A DNA stretch of 32,505 nucleotides. Origin: Rhodospirillales bacterium (GTDB taxonomy: Bacteria > Pseudomonadota > Alphaproteobacteria > Rhodospirillales > Casp-alpha2). This document shows positions 25,576 to 32,505 of the stretch, in pieces (within the stretch, counting starts at the first letter, position 1; each line of letters starts with the position of its first letter). Where the stretch lies: contig JAJFIJ010000155.1 of assembly GCA_021775105.1 (NCBI GenBank), forward strand, positions 1-32,505, read 5' to 3'. Below the pieces are notes generated by a model. It was not told the DNA's origin. It did no database searches and saw nothing but the letters and a program-made list of their open reading frames with translations. Both the position numbers and the translations under genes were made by a program.

Positions 25576-26337
25576 ATTCGGCTCTGCCCTGACAACACGG
25601 GCAACCGTCAGTACATCGACGCCTCTGGCGCCCGCCCATAACAAAACCCCTGCGCAGACGTTCAGTGTCGCGCCTGTCGTCAGCACGTCGTCAACCAGCA
25701 ACACCCGCTTGCCTGACACCTTCTCAATCCAGTCAGGCTTTACCGAAAACGCGCCTCGCACATTTCTGGCGCGCTCTTTGGCATTCAGCCCGGCCTGCGA
25801 AACCGTGCGTTTTTTGCGGGACAACAGGTCAGGGGCAAACTGGAGGCCGGAATGTTTGCCGAGCCCCCGTGCCAGTTCGGCCGACTGATTGAAGCGACGA
25901 CTGAGAAACCGGGTCCAGTGCAGGGGCACGGGTGCGATTATATCGGCATCCCTGATCAGGTCCTCACCCGCCCGGACCAGCCAGTTTACCATCGCCGGAA
26001 CCATATCCGTTCGGTCCCCATGCTTGTAGGCAAGGATGAAACGCCGGGAATGGTCGCCATAAACAACAGCGGAACGGGCACGCTCATATATCGGCGGGTT
26101 TCTGAGGCACGCCCCGCATCGTGCGCCCGCGCCTGGATCAAATTCAAAGGGTTTGCCGCAACACTGACATTTTGGATCGACGACAAAATCCACTTTATCC
26201 CAGCAGGTGGCGCAGAGCGCATGCGCGCCGGAAACCAGTTGACCACAGGAAACGCAAACGGGCGGCAACAGGATGTCCAGTACCCGGCCCGCCATCCGCC
26301 TGAAAGGAAGATTTATGTCAACGTCGTGTTGTGTCAT
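25567..26337 (-). CDS. comF: ComF family protein (phosphoribosyltransferase-like)
   Basis: ComF proteins are cytoplasmic factors linked to DNA uptake and processing in competent bacteria. The protein has 256 residues from the chosen start. The N-terminal double zinc-finger region has Cys pairs CVSC (28-31), CATC (42-45), CQCC (57-60) and CGAC (74-77). The phosphoribosyltransferase domain has the PRPP loop VLLVDDVLTTGAT at 212-224. RRFNQSAELARGL is also family-typical. The start is uncertain: ATG at 26337, or ATG at 26298 giving MAGRVLDILLPP. Neither has a strong ribosome site. The first option leaves only 9 bp to the divergent methyltransferase start. Confidence 0.9.
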   Translation of the reverse strand: MTQHDVDINLPFRRMAGRVLDILLPPVCVSCGQLVSGAHALCATCWDKVDFVVDPKCQCCGKPFEFDPGAGARCGACLRNPPIYERARSAVVYGDHSRRFILAYKHGDRTDMVPAMVNWLVRAGEDLIRDADIIAPVPLHWTRFLSRRFNQSAELARGLGKHSGLQFAPDLLSRKKRTVSQAGLNAKERARNVRGAFSVKPDWIEKVSGKRVLLVDDVLTTGATLNVCAGVLLWAGARGVDVLTVARVVRAEPNLS

Positions 26338-26346
26338 AAGCAGAGC

Positions 26347-27240
26347 ATGACTGAACAAATGATTGTCTTCAACCGTCAGAGCGTGCGCCAGCATCGTGAC
26401 CGCGCCGCCAAGACACTCGGCCAGCACGATTTTCTGTTTCAGGAAACGGCGGCACGTCTGGTTGACCGGCTGCGCGATGTAAGCCGAACGTTTTCATGCG
26501 CACTCGATCTCGGCTGTCACGGAGGCGAGGTTGCGGGCGCGCTGGCCGATGTCGGCGGGATCGATACACTGGTCCAGTGTGACCTGTCGCCCGGCATGGC
26601 CAATCTGGCGCATTCCACTGGCACCCGATTGACCCTATGCGCCGATGAAGAAATACAATCGTTCGCCGATGAGGCGTTTGATCTGGTCATCTCCAATCTT
26701 GGTCTGCACTGGGTTAATGATCTGCCGGGCGCGCTCAGTCAGGTTCGCCGCGCCCTTAAACCCGACGGTCTTTTTGTCGCCGCCCTGCTGGGCGGAGAGA
26801 CCCTTTCTGAGCTTAGTCACGCGCTGTCGAAAGCGGAAATTGAAGTTGAAGGCGGGTTAAGCCCGCGCCTGTCTCCCTTTGCGGAACTTAAAGATGCCGG
26901 CAATCTGCTGGCCCGGGCCGGGTTTTCGTTGCCGGTTGCCGACAGGGAAACCCTAATGGTGTCTTATCCTGATGCCTTTAAATTGATGAAGGATTTGCGG
27001 GGCATGGGAGAGACCAACGCAAATGTTCTGAGACGCACTAAATTTTCGCGGCGCACGACCCTGATGCGGGCGGCGGAAATTTACAGCCAGGAATTTGCCG
27101 ACGGGAACGGGCGCATTCCGGCCACCTTCGAGGTCCTGTTTCTGACCGCCTGGGCCCCGCACGAAAGTCAACCCAAACCCCTGAAACCGGGAAGTGCGCA
27201 AACCCGTCTTGGCGATGCGCTGGGAGTCCCGGATCAATGA
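26347..27240 (+). CDS. NDUFAF5-like/BioC-type methyltransferase
   Basis: The protein has 297 residues. It opens with MIVFNRQSVRQHRDRAAKTL and FLFQETAARLVDRL, typical of the alphaproteobacterial relatives of mitochondrial NDUFAF5, a complex I assembly factor that hydroxylates an arginine of NDUFS7. SAM motif I is ALDLGCHGGEVAGAL (52-66). DLVISNLGLHWVNDLPGAL near 112-130 is shared with BioC. The C-terminal GSAQTRLGDALG is also family-typical. A complex I assembly or methyltransferase role is inferred. The frame is open upstream into comF antisense, but the family N-terminus sets the start at 26347. It overlaps the next gene by 4 bp (ATGA). Confidence 0.85.
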   Translation: MTEQMIVFNRQSVRQHRDRAAKTLGQHDFLFQETAARLVDRLRDVSRTFSCALDLGCHGGEVAGALADVGGIDTLVQCDLSPGMANLAHSTGTRLTLCADEEIQSFADEAFDLVISNLGLHWVNDLPGALSQVRRALKPDGLFVAALLGGETLSELSHALSKAEIEVEGGLSPRLSPFAELKDAGNLLARAGFSLPVADRETLMVSYPDAFKLMKDLRGMGETNANVLRRTKFSRRTTLMRAAEIYSQEFADGNGRIPATFEVLFLTAWAPHESQPKPLKPGSAQTRLGDALGVPDQ

Positions 27241-28040
27241 TCGCTTCCTTGCCGATGTATGACTGGCCGGAAGTCCGCGAAGAAACGGATGCCTGGTGGC
27301 AAGCGATTGGCGATGCCTGTCAGGCTGAAGGCATAAAAAGCGTGCCCGCGTCACTGCACCGGGGCGGGGCGGATGGCGAGACCTGGACGGACCCTGACCT
27401 TTTGCTCAGCCAGACCTGCGGATATCCTTATACCCATGGCGGCTCCGAACACCTCCGTCTCGTCGCCACACCATGTTACGGCATTCCGGGCTGTGAAGGG
27501 GCCGGTTACCGAAGCTTTCTGTTGTGCCGGGAAGATGCCCGGCAACCGGATTTAAGGGAATTCAGACACTCACGCGCCGCCATCAACGACAGCATGTCGC
27601 AATCGGGTTATTCGGCGCTGCGCGCCGTGATCGCCCCGCTGGCCCAGGGCGAGGCGTTTTTCAGTCAGGTTATTACCAGCGGCGGGCACCGGTATTCCAT
27701 GCAGATGGTCGGACAGGGCGACGCCGATATATGTGCTGTTGATGCCATTTGCTACGCCCTTGCTGAACGATACGTGCCGGAACTGACCGCCCCGCTGCGG
27801 ATCATCGCCACCTCGCCACTGGCCCCGGCGTTGCCTTATGTGACGGCAAAACATACGCCGGATGATCTGCTCATGCGCTTGCGATCCGCCCTGATGCAGG
27901 TAATGACCGACGCGGATTTGGCGAATATTCGAAGCGCCCTGTTTATTTCCGGGGCTGAAATTCTCGATGATTCAGATTATCAACGTATCCTCGATATTGA
28001 ACAGGACGCCGCCGATCTAGGTTACCCCAAGGTTATCTAG
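27237..28040 (+). CDS. PhnD/SsuA-like substrate-binding protein without signal peptide
   Basis: The protein has 267 residues with the PhnD-like type 2 periplasmic binding fold: MIASLPMYDWPEVREETDAWW at the start, LLLSQTCGYPYTH at 56-66, a ligand-contact loop INDSMSQSGYSALR near 116-129, and the hinge GDADICAVDAICYALAER. No Sec signal or lipobox is visible, and no ABC permease or ATPase gene is adjacent. The usual periplasmic transport role is therefore doubtful; it may act in the cytoplasm. Translational coupling to the methyltransferase (ATGA) ties it to that pathway. Its 3' end overlaps the convergent cupin gene by 8 bp. Confidence 0.82.
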   Translation: MIASLPMYDWPEVREETDAWWQAIGDACQAEGIKSVPASLHRGGADGETWTDPDLLLSQTCGYPYTHGGSEHLRLVATPCYGIPGCEGAGYRSFLLCREDARQPDLREFRHSRAAINDSMSQSGYSALRAVIAPLAQGEAFFSQVITSGGHRYSMQMVGQGDADICAVDAICYALAERYVPELTAPLRIIATSPLAPALPYVTAKHTPDDLLMRLRSALMQVMTDADLANIRSALFISGAEILDDSDYQRILDIEQDAADLGYPKVI

Positions 28041-28578
28041 CGTTGGCCTGTTCGAACAGGGCACGCGCGTTTTCAACATTATAGGGTTGCTCGGTCAGGG
28101 TTTCGGCATCCCATTCGCTGCGCCCGTCAGCAAAAAAATCGCCGCCATAAACATGCAGGCCACAGGTTAACCGGGGGATCGGATTGGTCACGGAATGGAC
28201 GATATCGCGGCCAAGCGCTTCCGTGTCGCCAGCACACATCGCCTTGGCCCCGGCAGCTTCAATTCGACCATCCGGGTCATCCTTGACCCGGCGCCAGAAA
28301 ATATTGTCTTCGCGCCCGGAATACAGGCCGATCACCGCCCACATGTTATGGTTATGCGGCATTAACGTCATCATCGGCGCCCAGACCAGATTGAGGATGG
28401 TCAGCGTATCAGACTGATAAACAACATTCAGTCCGCCTTTTTCGGGTTCACCGAGCCCGCGCAGAACCTGATCGGGTTCAGAGACGGCTCGGGCAACCAC
28501 ATCGCGCACGGCCTTGTGGCTGGAATCCTCAGCCAACGCCTGCTGGCAATCGGCAATGAACCGGTCTTTGTTGAACAT
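28033..28578 (-). CDS. Cysteine-dioxygenase-like cupin protein
   Basis: The protein has 181 residues with a double-stranded beta-helix metal site. H75 and H77 lie in PHNHNMWAVIGLYSGREDNIFW, E90 follows, and H128 (IVHSVTNP) and H142 (GLHVYGGDF) complete the candidate ligand set. Spacing and the G-x-Y-x-G pattern resemble cysteine and 3-mercaptopropionate dioxygenases, which use iron and three His to oxidise thiols to sulfinates. Many relatives have not been tested, so the substrate is open. It is on the strand opposite its neighbours and shares 8 bp with the 3' end of the PhnD-like gene. Confidence 0.8.
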   Translation of the reverse strand: MFNKDRFIADCQQALAEDSSHKAVRDVVARAVSEPDQVLRGLGEPEKGGLNVVYQSDTLTILNLVWAPMMTLMPHNHNMWAVIGLYSGREDNIFWRRVKDDPDGRIEAAGAKAMCAGDTEALGRDIVHSVTNPIPRLTCGLHVYGGDFFADGRSEWDAETLTEQPYNVENARALFEQANAR

Positions 28579-28622
28579 GGTGACCCTCTCCTACGGCTCA
28601 TGGGGTTATGTGTAGACCAATG

Positions 28623-28653
28623 TTGATGGAATGTAGTATATTGATTGTATAGG
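28623..28653 (+). promoter_or_regulatory. Candidate promoter of the toxin-antitoxin pair
   Basis: The sequence TTGATG at 28623-28628, TATATT at 28637-28642 and TATAGG at 28648-28653 lies 23-53 bp upstream of the antitoxin start. TTGATG to TATAGG has a 19-bp spacer, while TATATT is the better -10 but lacks a matching -35. The AT-rich stretch is the only promoter-like sequence in the 97-bp spacer after the cupin start. Confidence 0.25.
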
Positions 28654-28675
28654 GCTTCTCGACAGAGGTGACCAC

Positions 28676-28879
28676 ATGAAAAGCATGTCATTCGTACAAA
28701 CACCCAAAGCTACTCAAAAGAAAAAGGTGTCTGGGGATGTATTGTCTTCGCCATGCCCAACTGACGTGCGCCAAGCTCTGGACCAACGTTTGGTCAGTCT
28801 CGACAACGGAGAAGGCCTTTCGACGGAGCAGCTGAGAGAACGGCTGGCTTCCCAAAGAAAATCCGCTGCGGTCGACTAG
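28676..28879 (+). CDS. Probable antitoxin (small protein ahead of a RelE/ParE toxin)
   Basis: The protein has 67 residues. A basic N-terminal stretch (KATQKKKVSGDV) is followed by a C-terminal part rich in charged residues, DVRQALDQRLVSLDNGEGLSTEQLRERLASQRK. This resembles the toxin-wrapping tail of ParD-like and similar antitoxins (NGEG-x-x-x-E-x-x-x-R-L pattern). No complete ribbon-helix-helix can be assigned with confidence. GAGGTG upstream of the ATG is a good ribosome site. It ends 15 bp before the toxin start, the usual antitoxin-first order. Identification rests mainly on position and the C-terminal pattern. Confidence 0.65.
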   Translation: MKSMSFVQTPKATQKKKVSGDVLSSPCPTDVRQALDQRLVSLDNGEGLSTEQLRERLASQRKSAAVD

Positions 28880-28894
28880 GGCTCCAGTGTTCCA

Positions 28895-29188
28895 ATGACC
28901 GTTATCTGGGCACCCGAAACGGCCGGGGATTTTTCGCGGATTTATTCGCACAATGTAGCTGCCAGAGATGAGGCAACGGCACTCGATATTGAAAACAAAA
29001 TCCTGAACCTCGGCGACGCTCTTGTCCCGAACTCCGGAACTCCTTATTTGAATGCTGGCGAGAGGAGAATTGTTCTTTCCAATGGTTATCTGTTGTTTTT
29101 CCGGGTATCCGGGCAAATGATCGAGATTTTCGCGGTTTATCACCAACGGGAAAACTGGGCAGCAATCCTGCAAAATCACAACCGGTAA
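28895..29188 (+). CDS. RelE/ParE superfamily toxin
   Basis: The protein has 97 residues, a normal length. It shows the RelE/ParE layout: N-terminal strand and helix VIWAPETAGDFSRIYSHNV, a second helix ATALDIENKIL, then the C-terminal beta sheet with GERRIVLSNGYLLFFRVSGQ and MIEIFAVYHQRENW. Relatives either cut mRNA on ribosomes (RelE) or poison gyrase (ParE); sequence alone does not decide. No ribosome site is obvious before the ATG, so translation may be coupled to the antitoxin. Together they form a probable type II toxin-antitoxin pair between housekeeping genes. Confidence 0.85.
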   Translation: MTVIWAPETAGDFSRIYSHNVAARDEATALDIENKILNLGDALVPNSGTPYLNAGERRIVLSNGYLLFFRVSGQMIEIFAVYHQRENWAAILQNHNR

Positions 29189-29220
29189 GATTGGCCGCTT
29201 GGAATTAATTAGATAGATTA

Positions 29221-29541
29221 ATGTCGATTCATATGATTGTGCTGTGGATTTTAGGAATCATTAGCGGGCTGTTAACGATCATATTCGCTTCATTATCGAC
29301 CAAACATTATTACTTGGCCCAATTTGATCACAAAAATAGAAAAGAGAAGGGCCTGTTCGGGGTTCATCACTTGGATTTGACGTTTGACGAAACGAATTAT
29401 ATTGAACGCGGGTTGGTGCACAGGAAGAAGCATTTTTCATACGCTTACAAGGCGTGTGTCTCCATTTTTTCTCTTATCTTCATCATAGTGATTGGTCGTT
29501 TTTTTAGGCCAATAATTTCAAGCTGCATTGGTGTATGTTGA
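29221..29541 (+). CDS. Small two-helix membrane protein, unknown
   Basis: The protein has 106 residues. Hydrophobic helices lie at about 5-25 (IVLWILGIISGLLTIIFASL) and 79-98 (CVSIFSLIFIIVIGRFF). They flank a polar segment with KNRKEKGLFGVHHLDLTFDET and a basic HRKKH patch. No family was recognised. Base use is more AT-rich than the neighbouring sfsA and map genes, which suggests acquisition together with the toxin-antitoxin pair. No clear ribosome site precedes the ATG. It could be an unrelated orphan or a third component of that locus. Confidence 0.5.
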   Translation: MSIHMIVLWILGIISGLLTIIFASLSTKHYYLAQFDHKNRKEKGLFGVHHLDLTFDETNYIERGLVHRKKHFSYAYKACVSIFSLIFIIVIGRFFRPIISSCIGVC

Positions 29542-29738
29542 CGTTTTCTCGTTCCAACGAACCGCGTGTTTGGTAGATTTGAGTATCTGAGCAGGGATAG
29601 GCGCAGACAAAAACCGCAACTCCGCATAGTTTCCGCCAAACCGTCAGCTGTGGTCATGCCCATTGGGAACCGGCAAAATCATCCACCGTCCGCATTTCAT
29701 CAATTGCCAGCCCCGGCAACACTGGCTATTTTGCCGCC

Positions 29739-30449
29739 ATGAAATTTCCCGATCCCCTGATCAAGGGTTCATTGATCAAACGTTACAAACGTTTCATGGC
29801 CGATGTCGAATTGCCGTCCGGCGAGGTGGTCACCGCGCATTGCGCCAATTCAGGCTCGATGCTGAGTGTCAACCAGCCGGGATCCGACGTGTGGATCAGT
29901 CCGGCCCGCAACCCGGACCGCAAGCTCAAGTTTACCTGGGAGCTGATCAGGGTTGGAAACGCCATGGTCGGCATTAACACCAGCCACCCCAACGCCATCG
30001 TCTTTGAAGCCATTGAGAACGGTACAATCAGGGAGTTGCAGGGATACAACTCGATGCGCCGGGAAGTCAAATACGGCAAGAATTCACGTATTGATATCCT
30101 GCTGGAAAACGAAGACGGGGCAAAATGTTATGTCGAGGTCAAAAACGTCACCCTGAAACGCGAACCGGGTGCCGACAAACCGGCTGAGTTCCCGGACGGC
30201 GTGACGGCGCGCGGCGCCAAACACCTGGCCGAACTTTCAGATATGGTCAAGGACGGGCACCGGGCGGTGATGATGTATCTGGTCCAGCGCGATGACAGCG
30301 AAGCCTTTACCCTGGCCCGCGACATTGACCCCGAATACGGCGAAGCCTACGACCGGGCGATCACGGCAGGGGTTGAAATTCTGGCTTACACTTGCCAGAT
30401 AACGCCAGACGAGATTGTCGTGACCCGGCGCGTCGACGCGCTGGGTTAA
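29739..30449 (+). CDS. sfsA: SfsA family DNA-binding/nuclease-like protein
   Basis: SfsA was first described in E. coli as a DNA-binding protein whose overexpression allows maltose use without cAMP. The fold has an OB-like N-terminal part and a restriction-nuclease-like C-terminal part. This 236-residue copy is full length. Signatures are HCANSGSM at 34-41 (commonly HCPNTGSM), SRIDILLE at 116-123, CYVEVKNVTL at 130-139 (the D/E-x-K type site) and FPDGVTARGAKHL at 151-163. The Pro and Thr of the first motif are replaced by Ala and Ser. It precedes map by 54 bp, a common alphaproteobacterial arrangement. Confidence 0.93.
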   Translation: MKFPDPLIKGSLIKRYKRFMADVELPSGEVVTAHCANSGSMLSVNQPGSDVWISPARNPDRKLKFTWELIRVGNAMVGINTSHPNAIVFEAIENGTIRELQGYNSMRREVKYGKNSRIDILLENEDGAKCYVEVKNVTLKREPGADKPAEFPDGVTARGAKHLAELSDMVKDGHRAVMMYLVQRDDSEAFTLARDIDPEYGEAYDRAITAGVEILAYTCQITPDEIVVTRRVDALG

Positions 30450-30503
30450 CGACCATCTTTCAGACTATTGGCACTTCCGGTTTAACTTTGGCATAATACA
30501 CCC

Positions 30504-31325
30504 ATGCAAGAACAAGTCGTCCGCAGCGTCGCCCAGGATGGGCGTTACATCAAACTTCACACGCCTGAAAATTTCGAAGGCATGCGCAAGGCTGGTCGGC
30601 TGGCCGCCGAATGCCTTGATTTCATCACACCGCACGTTCAGCCCGGCGTCACCACCGAACGGCTGAACACGCTGTGTCATGATTTCAATGAAGAGCGCGG
30701 GGCGGTGAACGCGCCGCTGAATTATCGCGGCTTCCCGAAATCGATCTGCACGTCAATCAACCATGTGGTCTGTCACGGGATTCCCGGCGACAAGAAGCTG
30801 AGCGACGGCGATATCGTCAATATTGACGTCACTGTTATTCTGGATGGCTGGTATGGTGATTCCAGCCGCATGTTCCCGGTTGGCAAGATCAACCGCCGCG
30901 CCGAGCGCCTGATCGAGGTGACGTTTGAATCGATGTGGCGGGGCATTCGTGAAGTCAAACCCGGCGCGACGCTCGGCGATATCGGCCATGCCATTCAGTC
31001 TTATGCAGAAAGCGAGCGGTTCTCTGTGGTTCGTGATTTCTGCGGTCATGGCCTTGGGCGGGTTTTCCACGATGCTCCGAACGTCATGCATTTCGGCAAC
31101 CCCGGCGAAGGGGAAGTTTTGCGCGAAGGCATGTTCTTCACGATCGAGCCGATGATCAATGTCGGGCGGTTCGACGTCAAGATACTGGCCGATGGCTGGA
31201 CCGCCGTCACCAAGGACAAATCCCTGTCTGCCCAGTTCGAACATTCGCTGGCGGTAACGGCGGATGGTTATGAGGTCTTTACCCAGTCCCCGACCGGCCT
31301 CGACAAACCACCCTATAACACCTGA
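30504..31325 (+). CDS. map: Type I methionine aminopeptidase
   Basis: This enzyme removes the initiator Met from nascent proteins when the next residue is small. It has 273 residues. The five metal ligands are all visible: D108 (NIDVT), D119 (WYGDSSRM), H182 (CGHGLGRVFH), E215 (FTIEPMIN) and E246 (QFEHSLAV). The substrate-facing His H91 lies in VVCHGIPG. The N-terminus has about 15 extra residues before the usual LHTPENFEGMRKAG start, still within the family's range. It lies 8 bp ahead of radC, so the two are probably co-transcribed. Confidence 0.97.
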   Translation: MQEQVVRSVAQDGRYIKLHTPENFEGMRKAGRLAAECLDFITPHVQPGVTTERLNTLCHDFNEERGAVNAPLNYRGFPKSICTSINHVVCHGIPGDKKLSDGDIVNIDVTVILDGWYGDSSRMFPVGKINRRAERLIEVTFESMWRGIREVKPGATLGDIGHAIQSYAESERFSVVRDFCGHGLGRVFHDAPNVMHFGNPGEGEVLREGMFFTIEPMINVGRFDVKILADGWTAVTKDKSLSAQFEHSLAVTADGYEVFTQSPTGLDKPPYNT

Positions 31326-31333
31326 GTCTTGCG

Positions 31334-32266
31334 ATGGACGGCAAAAGCAATGCGGACCTTTTGCTTGCGGCGGGCCTCAACCTCTGCGGGACAACGCTAC
31401 CCGATGGCTCGCCGGGCTATCAGGTTTCCGGTGATACCCACCCGTACCGGCATGCCTTTCGTCAGGCCGGTGGTACGTGGGACAAGATGAAACGGCTCTG
31501 GGTGTTTGCCGGGGCTGACCCGACGGCGACCATCGCCGGGCACCTCAATAATTTGCCGGAATCTCCTTCGGGACTGTCGGACGGAGGACAGGACAAACCG
31601 CATTACTGGGGACATCGCGAACGCCTGCGCAGCCGTTTCATGTCCGGCGACAACAACGGACTGCCCGATTACGAACTGCTGGAACTGATATTGTTCCAGT
31701 GTATCGAACGCATCGACGTCAAACCGCTGGCGAAAGACCTGATTGCCGCGTTTGGCAGTCTGGGGGCGGTGTTCGCGGCGGACCCCGCCCGGCTGGCGGC
31801 GTTCGACAAACTGACCTACGCCGGGATCGTGCATTTAAAAGCGCTTCATGAGACCCATACCCGGATTGCCCGCGAAGATATCGCCCAAGGCCCGGTCCTG
31901 GCGTCATGGGACAAACTGATCAAATACCTGAAATCCAGTCTGGCCCATGCCAAAACGGAACGCTTTCAGGTCCTGTTCCTGAACGCCCGAAACGAATTGA
32001 TTGCTGATGAAATCCAGCAGCAGGGCACGGTCAACCACACCCCGGTCTACCCGCGCGAAGTCATCAAACGTGCGCTGGAACTCGGGGCCACGGCGATCAT
32101 CATGGTGCACAATCACCCGAGTGGCGACCCGACCCCTTCGTCGGCTGACATTTCAATGACCAAGGAACTTGCCGCCGCCGGTGAAAAACTCGACATCACC
32201 ATCCACGACCACATCATCATGTCGAAACACGGTCATACCTCGTTCCGCGATTTGGGGCTTATTTGA
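31334..32266 (+). CDS. radC: RadC family JAB-domain protein with extra N-terminal segment
   Basis: The protein has 310 residues, against about 220-230 for a minimal RadC. From residue ~90 it is typical: GHRERLRSRFM, the helix-hairpin-helix DYELLELILF, and the JAB/MPN metal site with E226 region (ADEIQQQGTVNHTPVYPREV) and HNHPSGDPTPSSAD (H259, H261 and D271). The first ~85 residues are extra: GYQVSGDTHPYRHAFRQAGG followed by TWDKMKRLWVFAG resembles the short repeat 'V-x-G-x-T-x-x-x-R-x-x-L/F-x-x-x-G-G-x-W-D-x-x-x-x-x-W' seen in various phage and helicase-associated proteins. RadC is not a proven repair enzyme, and its role is still unclear. Confidence 0.93.
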   Translation: MDGKSNADLLLAAGLNLCGTTLPDGSPGYQVSGDTHPYRHAFRQAGGTWDKMKRLWVFAGADPTATIAGHLNNLPESPSGLSDGGQDKPHYWGHRERLRSRFMSGDNNGLPDYELLELILFQCIERIDVKPLAKDLIAAFGSLGAVFAADPARLAAFDKLTYAGIVHLKALHETHTRIAREDIAQGPVLASWDKLIKYLKSSLAHAKTERFQVLFLNARNELIADEIQQQGTVNHTPVYPREVIKRALELGATAIIMVHNHPSGDPTPSSADISMTKELAAAGEKLDITIHDHIIMSKHGHTSFRDLGLI

Positions 32267-32432
32267 CCGGCAAAAGAAGATGGCCCCGGAGCGACGGTGT
32301 GCCCGTTTCTTTTGGCTGAGAATGGATGGCCCAATGTCCGCATCACGCTCAATAGCGGATATAAATAGTCCTCCGTGAAGAATCCCTAACGCACTGAACT
32401 ACAGTTATTTTTGACGGTAATGCCGGGTTAAT

Positions 32433-32475
32433 AATTGCAAGAAAAAGGCTAATGCAAGCCACTTAACTTGCAATT
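32433..32475. repeat. Inverted repeat downstream of radC
   Basis: AATTGCAAG (32433-32441) and CTTGCAATT (32467-32475) are a perfect 9-bp inverted pair with a 25-nt loop. TGCAAG also occurs at 32453-32458 inside the loop, giving an alternative shorter hairpin with CTTGCA. Mutually exclusive stems can mark a regulatory leader or an operator for the next gene, which lies outside the window. The rest of 32267-32505 holds nothing recognised. Confidence 0.35.
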
Positions 32476-32505
32476 TGCGTTTGGCTTTTTGACGTGATTC
32501 ACTGT

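Noticed and set aside
25852-26346. N-terminal extension of the NDUFAF5-like methyltransferase
   Set aside because: It overlaps comF antisense; the conserved N-terminal motif begins at the 26347 ATG.
29445-29663. 72-residue minus-strand frame between the membrane protein and sfsA
   Set aside because: It overlaps the two-helix gene antisense and has no recognisable family. The 197-bp spacer 29542-29738 otherwise shows nothing clear.

Overview
The window looks like chromosomal DNA of an alphaproteobacterium, most likely Rhodospirillales-like. The reasons are the gene content and order: clpB and a DUF4167 protein beside prmC-prfA, ptsP next to lysC, lysC divergent from ubiG, a DUF1178 / nitrilase-like / grxC / comF set, an NDUFAF5-type methyltransferase, and sfsA-map-radC. 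Base composition is moderately GC-rich by eye, except for a very AT-rich patch near 19300-19440. No rRNA, tRNA, insertion sequence or CRISPR array was seen.

Bases 1-15000 are mostly housekeeping genes. A 3'-truncated clpB (minus) is divergent from a MOSC-domain gene (plus). Then comes a long minus-strand run read from right to left: lysC, ptsP, rodZ-like, ispG, hisS, a glutamyl-tRNA-reductase-like hemA, prfA, prmC and the DUF4167 gene. This joins two sets known from E. coli (rodZ-ispG-hisS and hemA-prfA-prmC). PrmC methylates the GGQ glutamine of RF1 encoded just upstream. The HemA-like protein keeps the catalytic Cys and His but has lost cofactor-site signatures, and its presence in an alphaproteobacterium is itself unusual.

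Bases 15000-22300 hold ubiG, an orphan PAS histidine kinase, DUF1178, a small methyltransferase, and an HxlR regulator divergent from a duplicated-domain tautomerase and an alpha/beta-hydrolase. The HxlR/tautomerase spacer is AT-rich and carries two matched imperfect inverted repeats 38 bp apart plus a perfect 16-bp palindrome. These are good operator candidates. A nitrilase-family amidase and a glutaredoxin follow.

Bases 22300-25575 are a three-gene accessory cassette: a GT-B glycosyltransferase, a family-25 glycosyltransferase and a Methyltransf_24-type methyltransferase. It sits between grxC and comF, which are often neighbours in this class. Bases 25567-28578 hold comF, the NDUFAF5-like methyltransferase translationally coupled to a PhnD-like protein without a signal peptide, and a cysteine-dioxygenase-like cupin.

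Bases 28600-29740 are a small accessory patch with a probable type II toxin-antitoxin pair and an orphan two-helix membrane protein. The window ends with sfsA, map and a radC that carries an extra N-terminal segment. I found no wholly new system. The best leads are the divergent HemA-like protein, the HxlR-controlled module with its operators, the toxin-antitoxin pair, and the two insertions into a normally compact gene block.
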